Source of the DNA: a virus
IMG/VR virus record: IMGVR_UViG_3300027896_000023
Location: 1-64,000 of that record
Reading direction: 5' to 3' (one strand)
DNA length: 64,000 nucleotides
In this document: piece after piece, positions 47,287 to 55,226 of the stretch
How the letters are laid out: each line of letters begins with the position of its first letter
Numbering within the stretch: the first letter of the stretch is position 1
The notes under the pieces: generated by a model
Database searches by the model: none
What the model was told of the DNA's origin: nothing
What the model saw: only the letters and a program-made list of their open reading frames with translations
Translations under genes and position numbers: made by a program

Positions 47287-47506
47287 AGGCGAATTTAAAA
47301 AGCGGTTAGTTTTCTTAAAACCACAATCTGATATTGAAGCAATGATAGGCCATGCTTTAAGAGTAAACGTAAGCACCGTTGAACAGGTTTTGGATGAAGC
47401 CGAAGCAAAGATTCCATCAGCGTTTACAGGGGCTATGTGGTATTCTGATAGTGACGTTCAAGAGATGCGCGAATGGGTTAGAAAATATTTTGGTGAAAAG
47501 AAATGA
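47279..47506 (+). CDS. hypothetical helical protein
   Basis: 75 residues: MSEGEFKKRLVFLKPQSDIE, then VNVSTVEQVLDEAEAKIPSA and a C-terminal helix. Overlaps the previous gene by eight bases. No family recognised. Confidence 0.5.
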   Translation: MSEGEFKKRLVFLKPQSDIEAMIGHALRVNVSTVEQVLDEAEAKIPSAFTGAMWYSDSDVQEMREWVRKYFGEKK

Positions 47507-47596
47507 ATGAACAACTTCACCCCAGGTTTTTCTGCAGAAAAGTCCAGCATGACATCACAGCTGACGATGTACGAAACCATCATTGCCGCAGCCTAA
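47507..47596 (+). CDS. 29-residue peptide (weak)
   Basis: MNNFTPGFSAEKSSMTSQLT then MYETIIAAA, starting at the stop of the upstream gene. No separate ribosome site beyond GGTGAAAAG; coding status uncertain. Confidence 0.3.
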   Translation: MNNFTPGFSAEKSSMTSQLTMYETIIAAA

Positions 47597-47631
47597 GACG
47601 AAGAAACAGTAAGAGAACCTACAGGTGTAAC

Positions 47632-47676
47632 ATGCTAATCATTCTTCCGCCAGCAGCACAGGAGATAAAGAAATGA
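47632..47676 (+). CDS. 14-residue leader-like peptide
   Basis: MLIILPPAAQEIKK from ATG 47632, with AGGTGTAA of CTACAGGTGTAA as ribosome site, ending in ATGA overlap with the next gene. It may simply feed ribosomes to that gene. Confidence 0.3.
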   Translation: MLIILPPAAQEIKK

Positions 47677-48089
47677 CAGAACCATTGCCTACAGAAGAAG
47701 AGTTGGTTGAAGCTTTGAACTTTCTACGTGTACATGGTGTCCTGCTTCGTGACGGAGAAATCGATGGAAAACCTGCTTACATCTTTGGCAAAGGCGTTAG
47801 GCAAAGCTTCCTGAAAATATACGACTTACTATCCAAAGTTGAGGAACGCCCCAAGCAACCATTGATTGGTGCATTGATGTTGATTGTTATGGGCTACACA
47901 AAGTCACAGTTGACAGTTGAACAGCTGCGTGCAGCATGTGTTGTGCTGAAAGGTTTCGCTGAACGAACCGTGTTAGATAGAGATGGCTTGGAGAGAAAAG
48001 CATCTTTCAAAAGAAGTATGGTTGCCTCAACGCTGAGACCTGGCCTCATGATATTCAAAGCGGCGCCAAGGAACTTTGGCGTACATTGA
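47673..48089 (+). CDS. hypothetical protein fused to out-of-frame remnant
   Basis: 138 codons. Residues 1-105 (PTEEELVEALNFLRVHGVLL; LIGALMLIVMGYTKSQLTVE) look like a native helical protein. From about codon 108 the DNA is that of a methyltransferase read in the wrong frame, giving a meaningless tail. A deletion joining the two genes near 47995 is the likely cause. Confidence 0.45.
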   Translation: MTEPLPTEEELVEALNFLRVHGVLLRDGEIDGKPAYIFGKGVRQSFLKIYDLLSKVEERPKQPLIGALMLIVMGYTKSQLTVEQLRAACVVLKGFAERTVLDRDGLERKASFKRSMVASTLRPGLMIFKAAPRNFGVH

Positions 48090-48298
48090 AACCTGGAGGG
48101 ATATTGTTGTTTAAATGGAATGAACATGACATCGGTTGGAGAAAAGTAATCAAACTGTTTCCTCATCCGCCGATTATCTGTAACGTAAGCAGTGGTGCTA
48201 AGCGAGATAAACATGGCAAAGCCAGTACCACACGTTGGTTCTGCTTCTACAAACCAGAAAAAAGATCTGAGAACTACGCGGAGATGCAGGATAAGTGA
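47995..48298 (+). pseudogene. truncated methyltransferase remnant
   Basis: In the frame offset by two from the overlapping ORF, the DNA encodes AETWPHDIQSGAKELWRTLK then PGGILLFKWNEHDI, clearly like ETWPRDLALAFLEIWRVLK and PTGVLLFKWNDNHI of the methyltransferase at 51444-51890. The N-terminal SAM-binding half is missing. TTG 48086 could still yield a 70-residue fragment. Confidence 0.65.
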
Positions 48299-48720
48299 GC
48301 CACGTTAGCCCGAAAAAACAAGGTTGGATTCCGTGTGAGTTTGCAGCTATGCACGACTGTAATAACTCAGACGATGAAGAGTTCTGTCGAACTTACAAAG
48401 ACCCTGGAGATTGTGAGAAGTATCACCGCAAGATGGTTCTTGAAGGTGAAGAAACAGCTGAAGAATTTAAGACCTGGCAACGTAACAGAGTGCTACATTA
48501 TTACAGCGGACGCCGCTATAGCCACGCTTCAAAAGAAGATCCTGAACAAGCAGGGCAGAAAACATTATGCGGAATGTCTGTAGGCTTCGCAAATCATAAC
48601 GATGGTAGAATTTGGAATGAGATCACAAAAGAAGGTTTCGAGTACAACCCATGCCCAAAATGTAAACAATTAGCCGTTAGTGTAAACACAAACATTACTG
48701 GTAAACAGGTGACGCTATGA
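48295..48720 (+). CDS. Cys-rich protein
   Basis: 141 residues from GTG 48295, overlapping the upstream stop. Cys residues in GWIPCEFAAMHDCN, EFCRTYKDPGDCEKYH, KTLCGMS and NPCPKCKQL suggest two metal sites. A central HYYSGRRYSHA segment is polar. No family recognised. Confidence 0.5.
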   Translation: MSHVSPKKQGWIPCEFAAMHDCNNSDDEEFCRTYKDPGDCEKYHRKMVLEGEETAEEFKTWQRNRVLHYYSGRRYSHASKEDPEQAGQKTLCGMSVGFANHNDGRIWNEITKEGFEYNPCPKCKQLAVSVNTNITGKQVTL

Positions 48721-48911
48721 CAGGATGTGTTGAAGCAGATCTAGAACGCACCAAAGAAATGTTACTATCCATCGCTAAGCGCCCCGACTGTGTAGCCCTT
48801 CTAGGTTATGATAGTTGGCAAGTGAAGCATTTCATTGAAGGCGGCATCGACCGGGCACTTATTCACTACCGCAAAGAAGCAAACAGAAAAAAGAAGAAGG
48901 CGAACCGATAA
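48717..48911 (+). CDS. hypothetical helical protein
   Basis: 64 residues: MTGCVEADLERTKEMLLSIA ... FIEGGIDRALIHYRKEANRK. ATGA and TAATG-type overlaps link it to both neighbours. Basic end; function unknown. Confidence 0.5.
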   Translation: MTGCVEADLERTKEMLLSIAKRPDCVALLGYDSWQVKHFIEGGIDRALIHYRKEANRKKKKANR

Positions 48912-49366
48912 TGCCACTGCTTGGATTCTCGGTCTTCATTGACAAGGTAGAAGCTGGCTTACGTGGTGAACCTGCACCTGTAGGCAAACGCCAAACTATA
49001 CGAAAAGTAAGAAAACTCAAAGGTAAATTTCACCCAATCAAAGTCTGCGACAAACTCTACCTATACACAGGATTACGCACCAAACACTGCCGTAAACTAG
49101 GCGAAGCTGTCTGTAATGAAGCATACTTTATTTTCATAGACTGCAATGGCCCAGGCATGGAAACCAAAGTTTTCGAAGTAAACAAAAAATCGCTACCAGA
49201 AATGGTGTACAGCACACCAAGGTTCCATAAGCTTACAGCAGCAGAAGGCAACAGCTTAGCAATACGAGATGGCTTCAAAGATGCATGTGAAATGCTTACC
49301 TGGTTCATGCGAACTCATGGCAATCATGGGGCATTACATGAAGTCTTTCAGGTGATCCGGTGGTAA
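48911..49366 (+). CDS. ASCH/PUA-like domain protein
   Basis: 151 residues. VGKRQTIRKVRKLKGKFHPI, LYLYTGLRTKHCRKLGEAVC and IRDGFKDACEMLTWFMRTHG follow the order of phage ASCH-like proteins (basic strand, Y-T-G-x-R-T-K turn, aspartate-Gly-Phe helix). Such domains bind RNA or modified nucleotides. The 3' end contains the weak GTG start of the next frame. Confidence 0.55.
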   Translation: MPLLGFSVFIDKVEAGLRGEPAPVGKRQTIRKVRKLKGKFHPIKVCDKLYLYTGLRTKHCRKLGEAVCNEAYFIFIDCNGPGMETKVFEVNKKSLPEMVYSTPRFHKLTAAEGNSLAIRDGFKDACEMLTWFMRTHGNHGALHEVFQVIRW

Positions 49367-49995
49367 ACTGTGAGTGGTTCATCACAGCTGGAGAAGAGAA
49401 AGGTGGATGCAACGAACCCGACGTTCGCGGAGGGCTACATGCCCCGCTTTGCGGCGTCGTTAAACCAACAGATTGTGGCGTGTATAAAGTAAAAGAGAAG
49501 AAAAAGAATGAACGAAAAAGAAACAAAACCAGATCCCAAACAAGAAACACTACAGACAGTAGTGGCACCCGAAAAGAAAGAGGAGACCGCAGCACTGTCA
49601 AGCAGTGCAACAGTAAAGGAAAAAGAAAGAGAAGTACCACCAAAAATGCTGCAGCCAAAGATGACGCCCACAAGAATCATAGTGACCATGGGAAGAACCA
49701 TACCGGGACCAAGCCAGTACACCAGCGAAAGAATAGATTACACTGTAGAAGTAGACCTAGACCCGCCAAGATACGCAGTCATCGGACACCCGCTTCCAGA
49801 CATGATGGCGTTCCTGGAAGAAGCACGCAAGCAACTAACCGAAAGAATGGCAACATGGCTACCGAAGCTACCCGATCCACCAAAGCAACCAGAAGCACCC
49901 AAGCCTGCATCAACAGCTACACCTGCAGCAACAACAGCTTTCCTAGACCAAACCCTTCCATTCGCAGACGCAGTAAAACAAAGAGTCATAGCTGA
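49360..49995 (+). CDS. frame overlapping next gene; only first part credible
   Basis: GTG 49360 opens 211 codons. The first about 48 (VNCEWFITAGEEKGGCNEPD ... GGLHAPLCGVVKPTDCGVYK) have three or four Cys and look genuine. After 49508 the frame runs inside the 337-codon gene and reads basic low complexity, so either the small gene has lost its stop or the two overlap by 488 bases. Confidence 0.35.
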   Translation: MVNCEWFITAGEEKGGCNEPDVRGGLHAPLCGVVKPTDCGVYKVKEKKKNERKRNKTRSQTRNTTDSSGTRKERGDRSTVKQCNSKGKRKRSTTKNAAAKDDAHKNHSDHGKNHTGTKPVHQRKNRLHCRSRPRPAKIRSHRTPASRHDGVPGRSTQATNRKNGNMATEATRSTKATRSTQACINSYTCSNNSFPRPNPSIRRRSKTKSHS

Positions 49996-50521
49996 CCTCG
50001 TAGGCACGGACGTCGCAGAAAAGATACAGTTTGAATTAGACAGACAAGGAAACGTACTCATAGAACCAACAGCATTTCTCGGCAGCGAACGGTTCAAATC
50101 AATAGTAAACATCGTGAATGCATTCAAGAACAAAGACTTCAAAACAGATTACGTCGGCGAAGGACAGAAGAAACATTGGATCATCTTCAACCCGAAACCA
50201 ACCAATGGACAGACAGCATCGTCAACACAAGGACAACCTACAGGTGCATCTACGCCACCGGGCACGCTTGATCCGGAGGAACTAAACAAGCTACCCTGGA
50301 AAGCCTATCATGGCAGTGACGCATCTAAAGCAGGTTGGATCTTCGTTAATGCCCCAGGAGCTGAATCACTCTACACAATGTTGAAGCAGCAACGTGATGA
50401 ACAACATATCGAAGAAGTCCCTGTGCTTATGGGTGCAACAATGTATGACTGCAAAATCGGCAAAGATAAAGAGAAGATTACTGAAGACAAATTCATCAGC
50501 CGCACCATCCAGAAGAAGTAA
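49508..50521 (+). CDS. hypothetical protein with disordered N-terminus
   Basis: 337 residues. Lys/Glu/Thr-rich start (PDPKQETLQTVVAPEKKEET), a beta domain (TPTRIIVTMGRTIPGPSQYT; IDYTVEVDLDPPRYAVIGHP), a Pro/Ala linker, then a second folded domain with IADLVGTDVAEKIQFELDRQ and a C-terminal beta/helix region (GWIFVNAPGAESLYTMLKQQ). A single-stranded DNA-binding or repair mediator role is conceivable from layout only. Two motif copies lie in the linkers. Confidence 0.55.
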   Translation: MNEKETKPDPKQETLQTVVAPEKKEETAALSSSATVKEKEREVPPKMLQPKMTPTRIIVTMGRTIPGPSQYTSERIDYTVEVDLDPPRYAVIGHPLPDMMAFLEEARKQLTERMATWLPKLPDPPKQPEAPKPASTATPAATTAFLDQTLPFADAVKQRVIADLVGTDVAEKIQFELDRQGNVLIEPTAFLGSERFKSIVNIVNAFKNKDFKTDYVGEGQKKHWIIFNPKPTNGQTASSTQGQPTGASTPPGTLDPEELNKLPWKAYHGSDASKAGWIFVNAPGAESLYTMLKQQRDEQHIEEVPVLMGATMYDCKIGKDKEKITEDKFISRTIQKK

Positions 50522-50523
50522 AC

Positions 50524-50757
50524 TTGAAACAATCTGACTTCTACAAGCCATGCTTTGGCAAATATAAATGCTGGAACCAAGTGAAAGCAAAATGCCCGGA
50601 TGCAGTTGCATGTCGACTGAAACGTATAGCTGAAGATCAGAAGTTAATAGGAGCAGGGCAGCAACACCCGTGTTGCAAAAAACTGCGGATGTTGCCGCTG
50701 GAACTGGGGAGACTCGGATGCCCCTACCCTTTTTTATTACAGAGAATAATTTGGTGA
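50524..50757 (+). CDS. Cys-rich small protein
   Basis: 77 residues from TTG 50524. CFGKYKCWNQVKAKCPDAVA then CRLK and CCKKL: six Cys in total, with an exactly spaced cluster that may bind an iron-sulphur centre or zinc. The last 25 residues overlap the next frame and may be less conserved. Confidence 0.45.
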   Translation: MKQSDFYKPCFGKYKCWNQVKAKCPDAVACRLKRIAEDQKLIGAGQQHPCCKKLRMLPLELGRLGCPYPFLLQRIIW

Positions 50758-50762
50758 CTGAA

Positions 50763-51101
50763 ATGAAGCTGTATGCGTTTATGTATCGTTCTGTGGGTTG
50801 GAAGCCTCTGGTTATTTTGGCTACAGCTGTAGCTTTTCTGCAGTTTGCTGATATGGTAAGCACCGCAATCGGGTTGTCTCGTGGTGCTGTTGAACTGAAT
50901 CCTTTAGGATTTATTCCGTTGTTAAAACTGGCTTCAGCTTTCGTTCTGTTTGCAGCAGTTGTTCTGCTTTATCATGAATCTGAAAAGGAAAAGAAGTATT
51001 GGGCACAATGGGTGATGCTAATTTTTTTGGTAACAATAATTGTGTGCCTGGTCTTTGTTGTGATTAATAATTTACTCGTGATACATAGTTACAGTATATA
51101 G
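50763..51101 (+). CDS. DUF5658-like membrane protein
   Basis: 112 residues from ATG 50763 (TTG 50751 and GTG 50754 also possible). Three membrane helices: PLVILATAVAFLQFADMVST, LLKLASAFVLFAAVVLLYHE and WVMLIFLVTIIVCLVFVVIN. The QFADMVSTAIGLSRGAVELN segment with E-x-N-P matches DUF5658. Last gene of the plus-strand run, converging on the minus-strand operon. Confidence 0.6.
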   Translation: MKLYAFMYRSVGWKPLVILATAVAFLQFADMVSTAIGLSRGAVELNPLGFIPLLKLASAFVLFAAVVLLYHESEKEKKYWAQWVMLIFLVTIIVCLVFVVINNLLVIHSYSI

Positions 51102-51129
51102 ATAAAATATCTATTTTACGTATATATTA

Positions 51130-51447
51130 TCAATCTCTAAGGATACCAGTCCAGACTGGTTGATTGAAAATTGCGCTTATTCTGTTGAGTTTATTGCATT
51201 TGTACTGTCGACATAGAGTCGGTTGATGCTTGTAATTTGTGCAGTATCCAAAAGCTGAGAAGCTGCAGCAGCCGTGACCGTATTGTCTCCAGGGTTTATC
51301 TATGATTGCAGTGTTGGTTTTCACACCGTCTTTTAGTAGGCGTTTGAAACGGAACATGTAAACGTAGTTGGTGCTTCCGCAGCAGGCGCCTCGGCAGATC
51401 CCAACACACAGCAATATGGAGATACAGCTGTAGATAAAACGCTTCAA
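51130..51447 (-). CDS. secreted or membrane-anchored Cys-rich protein
   Basis: 105 residues. MKRFIYSCISILLCVGICRG is a signal-like N-terminus; CCGSTNYVY, GHGCCSFSAFGYCTN and LCRQYKCN follow, eight or more Cys, as in small disulphide-rich external proteins. Overlaps the upstream methyltransferase by four bases. Confidence 0.5.
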   Translation of the reverse strand: MKRFIYSCISILLCVGICRGACCGSTNYVYMFRFKRLLKDGVKTNTAIIDKPWRQYGHGCCSFSAFGYCTNYKHQPTLCRQYKCNKLNRISAIFNQPVWTGILRD

Positions 51448-51890
51448 GTGTCGTCACCTTTCTGGAAGCAGAACCACCATGTTTGGCTACGTGGCTGTGT
51501 GGATCCGCGTCGACGTACTCCTCGTGAACCGCCAACGATGGATCCGAACTTGTATTGTACCGGGAACAACGCCAGCACTTTCTTAGCTGGTATGTGGTTG
51601 TCGTTCCATTTGAAGAGTAATACACCTGTAGGTTTCAGCACCCTCCAGATCTCCAGGAACGCCAGGGCGAGATCACGTGGCCAGGTTTCACGCTGCAGCA
51701 GCCCGAACTTTTCTGTCATGAAACTGGGTTTACCTTCTACCGTGTAGACCATGTGAGGCGGATCCCAGTTTACCGTTTGGAAGGTTCCAGATGCAAAAGG
51801 CAGATAGGCCCACACGGCAACAATGTCCGGGTGCACCTCTCGGCGTTGATCCATGAACACTGCAGCAGGATCATGTTTGTCACGCCACAT
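51444..51890 (-). CDS. phage-type class I methyltransferase, start upstream of first ATG
   Basis: 148 residues from ATG 51890, but homology continues upstream in the same frame (NPKILDCACSYRAMWRDKHD), so the true start is earlier, perhaps a non-standard codon near 51945. The core has LPFASGTFQTVNWDPPHMVY and a C-terminal GVLLFKWNDNHI. The family is common in phages; substrate unknown. A decayed relative lies at 47995-48298. Confidence 0.6.
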   Translation of the reverse strand: MWRDKHDPAAVFMDQRREVHPDIVAVWAYLPFASGTFQTVNWDPPHMVYTVEGKPSFMTEKFGLLQRETWPRDLALAFLEIWRVLKPTGVLLFKWNDNHIPAKKVLALFPVQYKFGSIVGGSRGVRRRGSTQPRSQTWWFCFQKGDDT

Positions 51891-51948
51891 TGCCCTGTAA
51901 CTACAGGCGCAGTCTAGGATCTTGGGGTTAGCGCCAAAAGACGCTGAG

Positions 51949-52110
51949 TCACCCAGGGGTGTGCAACTCCTGTTTTTCGTTTTCTTTCAGCCGTTGCAAA
52001 CCATATTCAACTGCATGTGTTAAGCTTGCAAATCGTTTCAGATCAACCATTTTATCTACCCATACAATCAATTCTGAATCTAAGGCAATGCTGGTTTTCT
52101 TTTTACTCAT
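51949..52110 (-). CDS. ribbon-helix-helix regulator
   Basis: 53 residues from ATG 52110: MSKKKTSIALDSELIVWVDK then a helix-turn-helix pair (FASLTHAVEYGLQRLKENEK). This is the CopG/Arc pattern of strand, helix, helix. Starts eight bases inside the preceding gene. Probably a DNA-binding repressor; target unknown. Confidence 0.65.
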   Translation of the reverse strand: MSKKKTSIALDSELIVWVDKMVDLKRFASLTHAVEYGLQRLKENEKQELHTPG

Positions 52111-52291
52111 TGAACTCAACCTTGTCAAAAACTTGTAGATCCCAGCGAACAACTATCATGCCGCCGAAGCGAGATACTCCAGTTGACTTGAAGCCTTTAG
52201 ATCGTAGCTTCCGGGCTTTCACTGCGAAGATGTCTTTTGTTGGTTTGCAGGTTATGTCGTAACGTAGAAGCTTCATGAATCTACTCATCAT
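52103..52291 (-). CDS. small basic protein
   Basis: 62 residues, MMSRFMKLLRYDITCKPTKD and FKSTGVSRFGGMIVVRWDLQ. Basic with strand pattern; sits between a Cys protein and the RHH regulator with short overlaps. No family recognised. Confidence 0.5.
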   Translation of the reverse strand: MMSRFMKLLRYDITCKPTKDIFAVKARKLRSKGFKSTGVSRFGGMIVVRWDLQVFDKVEFNE

Positions 52292-52485
52292 TCTTCACCT
52301 GTAGCAAACTCTATGTCTCCGTCTTCACATGGGCTTGGGCAGGTTCTGCAGTCCTCAATTTTATAGGTATCCATATCGTCACAGGGAACCTTCACTGGCT
52401 GGTCACCATACACGTTTGTTCGTGCTTTTCGTAGGGCCTGAACTCGCTTGAGTAAGTTATCTTTCTCAGTCCAGAAGTTACTCAT
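52288..52485 (-). CDS. small Cys-containing protein
   Basis: 65 residues: helical MSNFWTEKDNLLKRVQALRK, then VKVPCDDMDTYKIEDCRTCP with further Cys and an acidic end. ATGA overlap with the methyltransferase gene upstream. Confidence 0.5.
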   Translation of the reverse strand: MSNFWTEKDNLLKRVQALRKARTNVYGDQPVKVPCDDMDTYKIEDCRTCPSPCEDGDIEFATGEE

Positions 52486-53084
52486 TGTGGTTTCCTCTCA
52501 AAAATTACAGCGAAGTTAGTTATGCCGTCTGTTTCTTTTTTTATTTGAGACCCAAAGATTTTGAATTTATGCATGGTGAATTGGGTTTTCCACCAGGAGT
52601 CAGGTAGAATACTAACATGTGATCCATCTCGACCGTTGTCGATTATTGGAACTTGCACCAATATATTGCGCTTAGCTATCCTGCAGATATGATCTATTGT
52701 TTTTGGGAGTTTCGTTTTCTCAATGTGTTCCAGAACATCTACAGCTGTAACTAAATCAAACTCGCGGTCTTTGTAGTCGCCCAGGCAAACTGTGATGTCA
52801 CCCTGTTTTAGAAACTGCTTGACCTGTGAATCACCATGTTCAATTGCCCATGTGCTGATGTCAATACCGTATGACTCTATTCCCAGATTGCGGAGTGCAC
52901 GTGTGAAGTATCCTCTGGCGCAGCCAAGTTCAAGTGTTGTTTTAGGATGTAACCAATTGAATGTTGTTTTAGCCATTGGTTCAAGACGAAGCATCTGTAT
53001 ATCTGTATATGGAAAGTATACTCCACCGTAACCGCTTTTGTTGCCAGTCATGTAGTAGTCTTCATCGTAGTAACTCATCGCCAT
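52482..53084 (-). CDS. class I SAM methyltransferase
   Basis: 200 residues. TTLELGCARGYFTRALRNLG (motif I), SYGIDISTWAIEHG (acidic loop) and FDLVTAVDVLEHIEK (motif IV region) are clear. N-terminal YYDEDYYMTGNKSGYGGVYF is typical of methyltransferases near glycan genes. Likely small-molecule, glycan or protein methylation rather than DNA, since no DPPY-type motif is present. Confidence 0.75.
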   Translation of the reverse strand: MAMSYYDEDYYMTGNKSGYGGVYFPYTDIQMLRLEPMAKTTFNWLHPKTTLELGCARGYFTRALRNLGIESYGIDISTWAIEHGDSQVKQFLKQGDITVCLGDYKDREFDLVTAVDVLEHIEKTKLPKTIDHICRIAKRNILVQVPIIDNGRDGSHVSILPDSWWKTQFTMHKFKIFGSQIKKETDGITNFAVIFERKPQ

Positions 53085-53686
53085 CCATACCTCGCAAAAC
53101 TATCTATCGATCGACTGCCTTCATTCATTCCAGTTAACCAGGATCTAGGAACAAGTATGAATGGATCACCACTTGCTTCAGGACGCGGCTGCAGAGATAC
53201 AGTCTCGAATGGCACTCGTGGAAAATTCAAATGAAGCGTCTGCATCATTTGCCTTTCAAAGTAAATCTCATGGTTTTTCGGTACAAGTATTTTGCAGAGA
53301 TCACAGAACGGTTGGCGATCGGGCCTGATTAGGAACATGCCAAGTTTCGGATCGTCAACAACGTAGAGGTAACGCACATTGATTTTTTGAAGATGCCTAG
53401 CGATAAACCAGGGGATTGCTTCAACAGAGAAGTTGCCTGTTGAGTCTGCTGTTCTCGTGCAGTCTTTACATTCTAGAAGGTAGCATTCAGCGCCGCCTCG
53501 TGTGGCCAAGTAATCTGGTCTGGTTCGCACGTATAAGCTGGTGCTGTCGTAGACGCCTTGTAATGCTTCAACTACAGGTGTAGGATAATGTTCAACTCCG
53601 AATGGAGTTATGGTCCACCCGGCATCTGATAAGGCGTGAACCAGTTTGTCAGCTGTCGACGTGAAGTCTTCAGGTCTAAACGTCAA
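53075..53686 (-). CDS. PD-(D/E)XK nuclease
   Basis: 203 residues. RPDYLATRGGAECYLLECKD near residue 58-78 contains RPD...ECK, the catalytic PD-(D/E)XK pattern, followed by helices and strands (RYLYVVDDPKLGMFLIRPDR). Resembles viral resolvase or restriction-type nucleases. It overlaps the ParB-methyltransferase gene by 11 bases, so the two probably act together, e.g. as a self/non-self pair. Confidence 0.65.
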   Translation of the reverse strand: MTFRPEDFTSTADKLVHALSDAGWTITPFGVEHYPTPVVEALQGVYDSTSLYVRTRPDYLATRGGAECYLLECKDCTRTADSTGNFSVEAIPWFIARHLQKINVRYLYVVDDPKLGMFLIRPDRQPFCDLCKILVPKNHEIYFERQMMQTLHLNFPRVPFETVSLQPRPEASGDPFILVPRSWLTGMNEGSRSIDSFARYGWR

Positions 53687-54887
53687 GATTACTCAGCCTC
53701 TGCTGCATTGTTTTGAATGTGTCAGAGTTCTGTTCGATACCTATAGATTTGCGTTTCAATCGTTTAGCTGCAGCAAGTGTTGTACCTGATCCAGCGCATG
53801 GATCTAAGATTACTCCGTTGGGTGGACAAAAGGTTCTGATGATGTGGTCAAGTTCTGCTTCTGCCTGTTGCCATTCATGGTGATTCTTTTCTAAGCCTGC
53901 ACCGTTGATGACGTCGCCGAAGTAATCTGGCAAACTCAATGGCGGTTTATAGAACACTATGATAGGTTTCCAATCGCAGAATACGTGTCTCGAATGAACC
54001 AGAACATGTTGTTGCTGTGTGAGGGCAATGATCCAGAAATACTCCAGGTGTTTCTTCATCATCTCCAGAACAGTTGGCAAATAAAAGTGACCGCAATACG
54101 TCACTAAATATCCACCTGGTACCAAGACTCGTTTAGCAAACACCGCCAGGTCTTCCCACAGAGACAGGTATTCTCCCATATATGGTGGGTCTGTTAAGAC
54201 CAGCTGCACGCTATCGTCTGCTACCCCGGCTGTTCGGAAGTCTCCCAGCATCAAACTTATGTCATCAGGCATCTTTTTTTTAATTTCTGCTAAGGAGTCA
54301 TTTTTGGTTTCTTGTCGTTCTTTTTCGGTAACTATGTTGTATGCTGATCCGATAGTTCGTTTGCCATTCTCAAGTTCTTTTATAGTGTGGGCATCGGCGT
54401 TCTTTCGGATCTTGATAACTCGTGCTACTGTTCGTGGGCTAACACCTGATTGCTGGGCTATGATCTCGTTAACTTGGAAGTTACCATCTTTGCCATTTGG
54501 CACACGTGGTTTAAACTGTCCTGTACCGTCGTCTCTTTCATGTTGTAACCGGGCTTTTTCCCGGTAGATCTCCAACCTTAAACATTCCAAGCTGACTCTT
54601 TGGAAATCATTTAGATGCCGACGTTTCAAGTTGACGTCAAGAATATACAGCTTGGTGTCAAGTTCACTGTCGAAATGTTTGACGGTGATTTTGTCGTCAG
54701 GGATAGTTTGGTTTAGTTCACTGCAGATTTGCAATCGTGTGTGACCATCGATAACCGTCCCATCTTCCAACGCTTCCAAGTTAGACATCAAACCGTCGAT
54801 CATTACGCTTAGTTTCAAAGCGTCATACTGTTCTTTTACTGGACGTGGCACAAGCGCCAAGTATTCGGGGTTTACTTTAAGTTGCAT
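53676..54887 (-). CDS. ParB-domain DNA methyltransferase
   Basis: 403 residues. ParB-like N-terminus (GTVIDGHTRLQICSELNQTI; YILDVNLKRRHLNDFQRVSL), HTH VNEIIAQQSGVSPRTVARVI near residue 150, then a DNA methylase: LVLTDPPYMGEYLSLW near 230 (catalytic DPPY) and ILDPCAGSGTTLAAAKRL near 360 (SAM site), the permuted beta order. Such phage enzymes methylate adenine or N4-cytosine in short motifs. The recognition site is unknown; palindromes abundant in this window are candidates. Confidence 0.8.
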   Translation of the reverse strand: MQLKVNPEYLALVPRPVKEQYDALKLSVMIDGLMSNLEALEDGTVIDGHTRLQICSELNQTIPDDKITVKHFDSELDTKLYILDVNLKRRHLNDFQRVSLECLRLEIYREKARLQHERDDGTGQFKPRVPNGKDGNFQVNEIIAQQSGVSPRTVARVIKIRKNADAHTIKELENGKRTIGSAYNIVTEKERQETKNDSLAEIKKKMPDDISLMLGDFRTAGVADDSVQLVLTDPPYMGEYLSLWEDLAVFAKRVLVPGGYLVTYCGHFYLPTVLEMMKKHLEYFWIIALTQQQHVLVHSRHVFCDWKPIIVFYKPPLSLPDYFGDVINGAGLEKNHHEWQQAEAELDHIIRTFCPPNGVILDPCAGSGTTLAAAKRLKRKSIGIEQNSDTFKTMQQRLSNLDV

Positions 54888-55226
54888 CTACATTTCTCCT
54901 ACAAAGTCTTGTATTTGATTTGTTACTTTCTCCAGTTCCGCTTCAGTAAGCGGAGGATTATATGTTATACGCAATACACTCCAGCCTCTTATCTCAAGCA
55001 AATTCTTGATTTCTTCATCATACTCCTGCTTCTGCTGGTGCACCTGTTGACCATCAAGGTAAACAACTTTACGTTTTTCATTCCACATAAAATCAGGGAT
55101 AGTTAATTTAAGAACCACCGGCTGCTGAGTCACCATGCCTTTCGTTAATCCACGTTTGCTAAGTTCCTGGAACACTTGGATCTCTGCCTTGCTTACCGAA
55201 GGATGCATGTTTTTCTTATAGGACAT
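54888..55226 (-). CDS. Vsr/DUF559-like endonuclease
   Basis: 112 residues. SKAEIQVFQELSKRGLTKGM, LTIPDFMWNEKRKVVYLDG, QVHQ and GWSVLRITYNPPLTEAELEK follow the Vsr/DUF559 order: E in the first helix, PD, then D-G and a GW-x-V-x-R-x-x-Y strand. Vsr-type enzymes nick mismatches or process methylated DNA and often neighbour methyltransferases, as here. Confidence 0.65.
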   Translation of the reverse strand: MSYKKNMHPSVSKAEIQVFQELSKRGLTKGMVTQQPVVLKLTIPDFMWNEKRKVVYLDGQQVHQQKQEYDEEIKNLLEIRGWSVLRITYNPPLTEAELEKVTNQIQDFVGEM

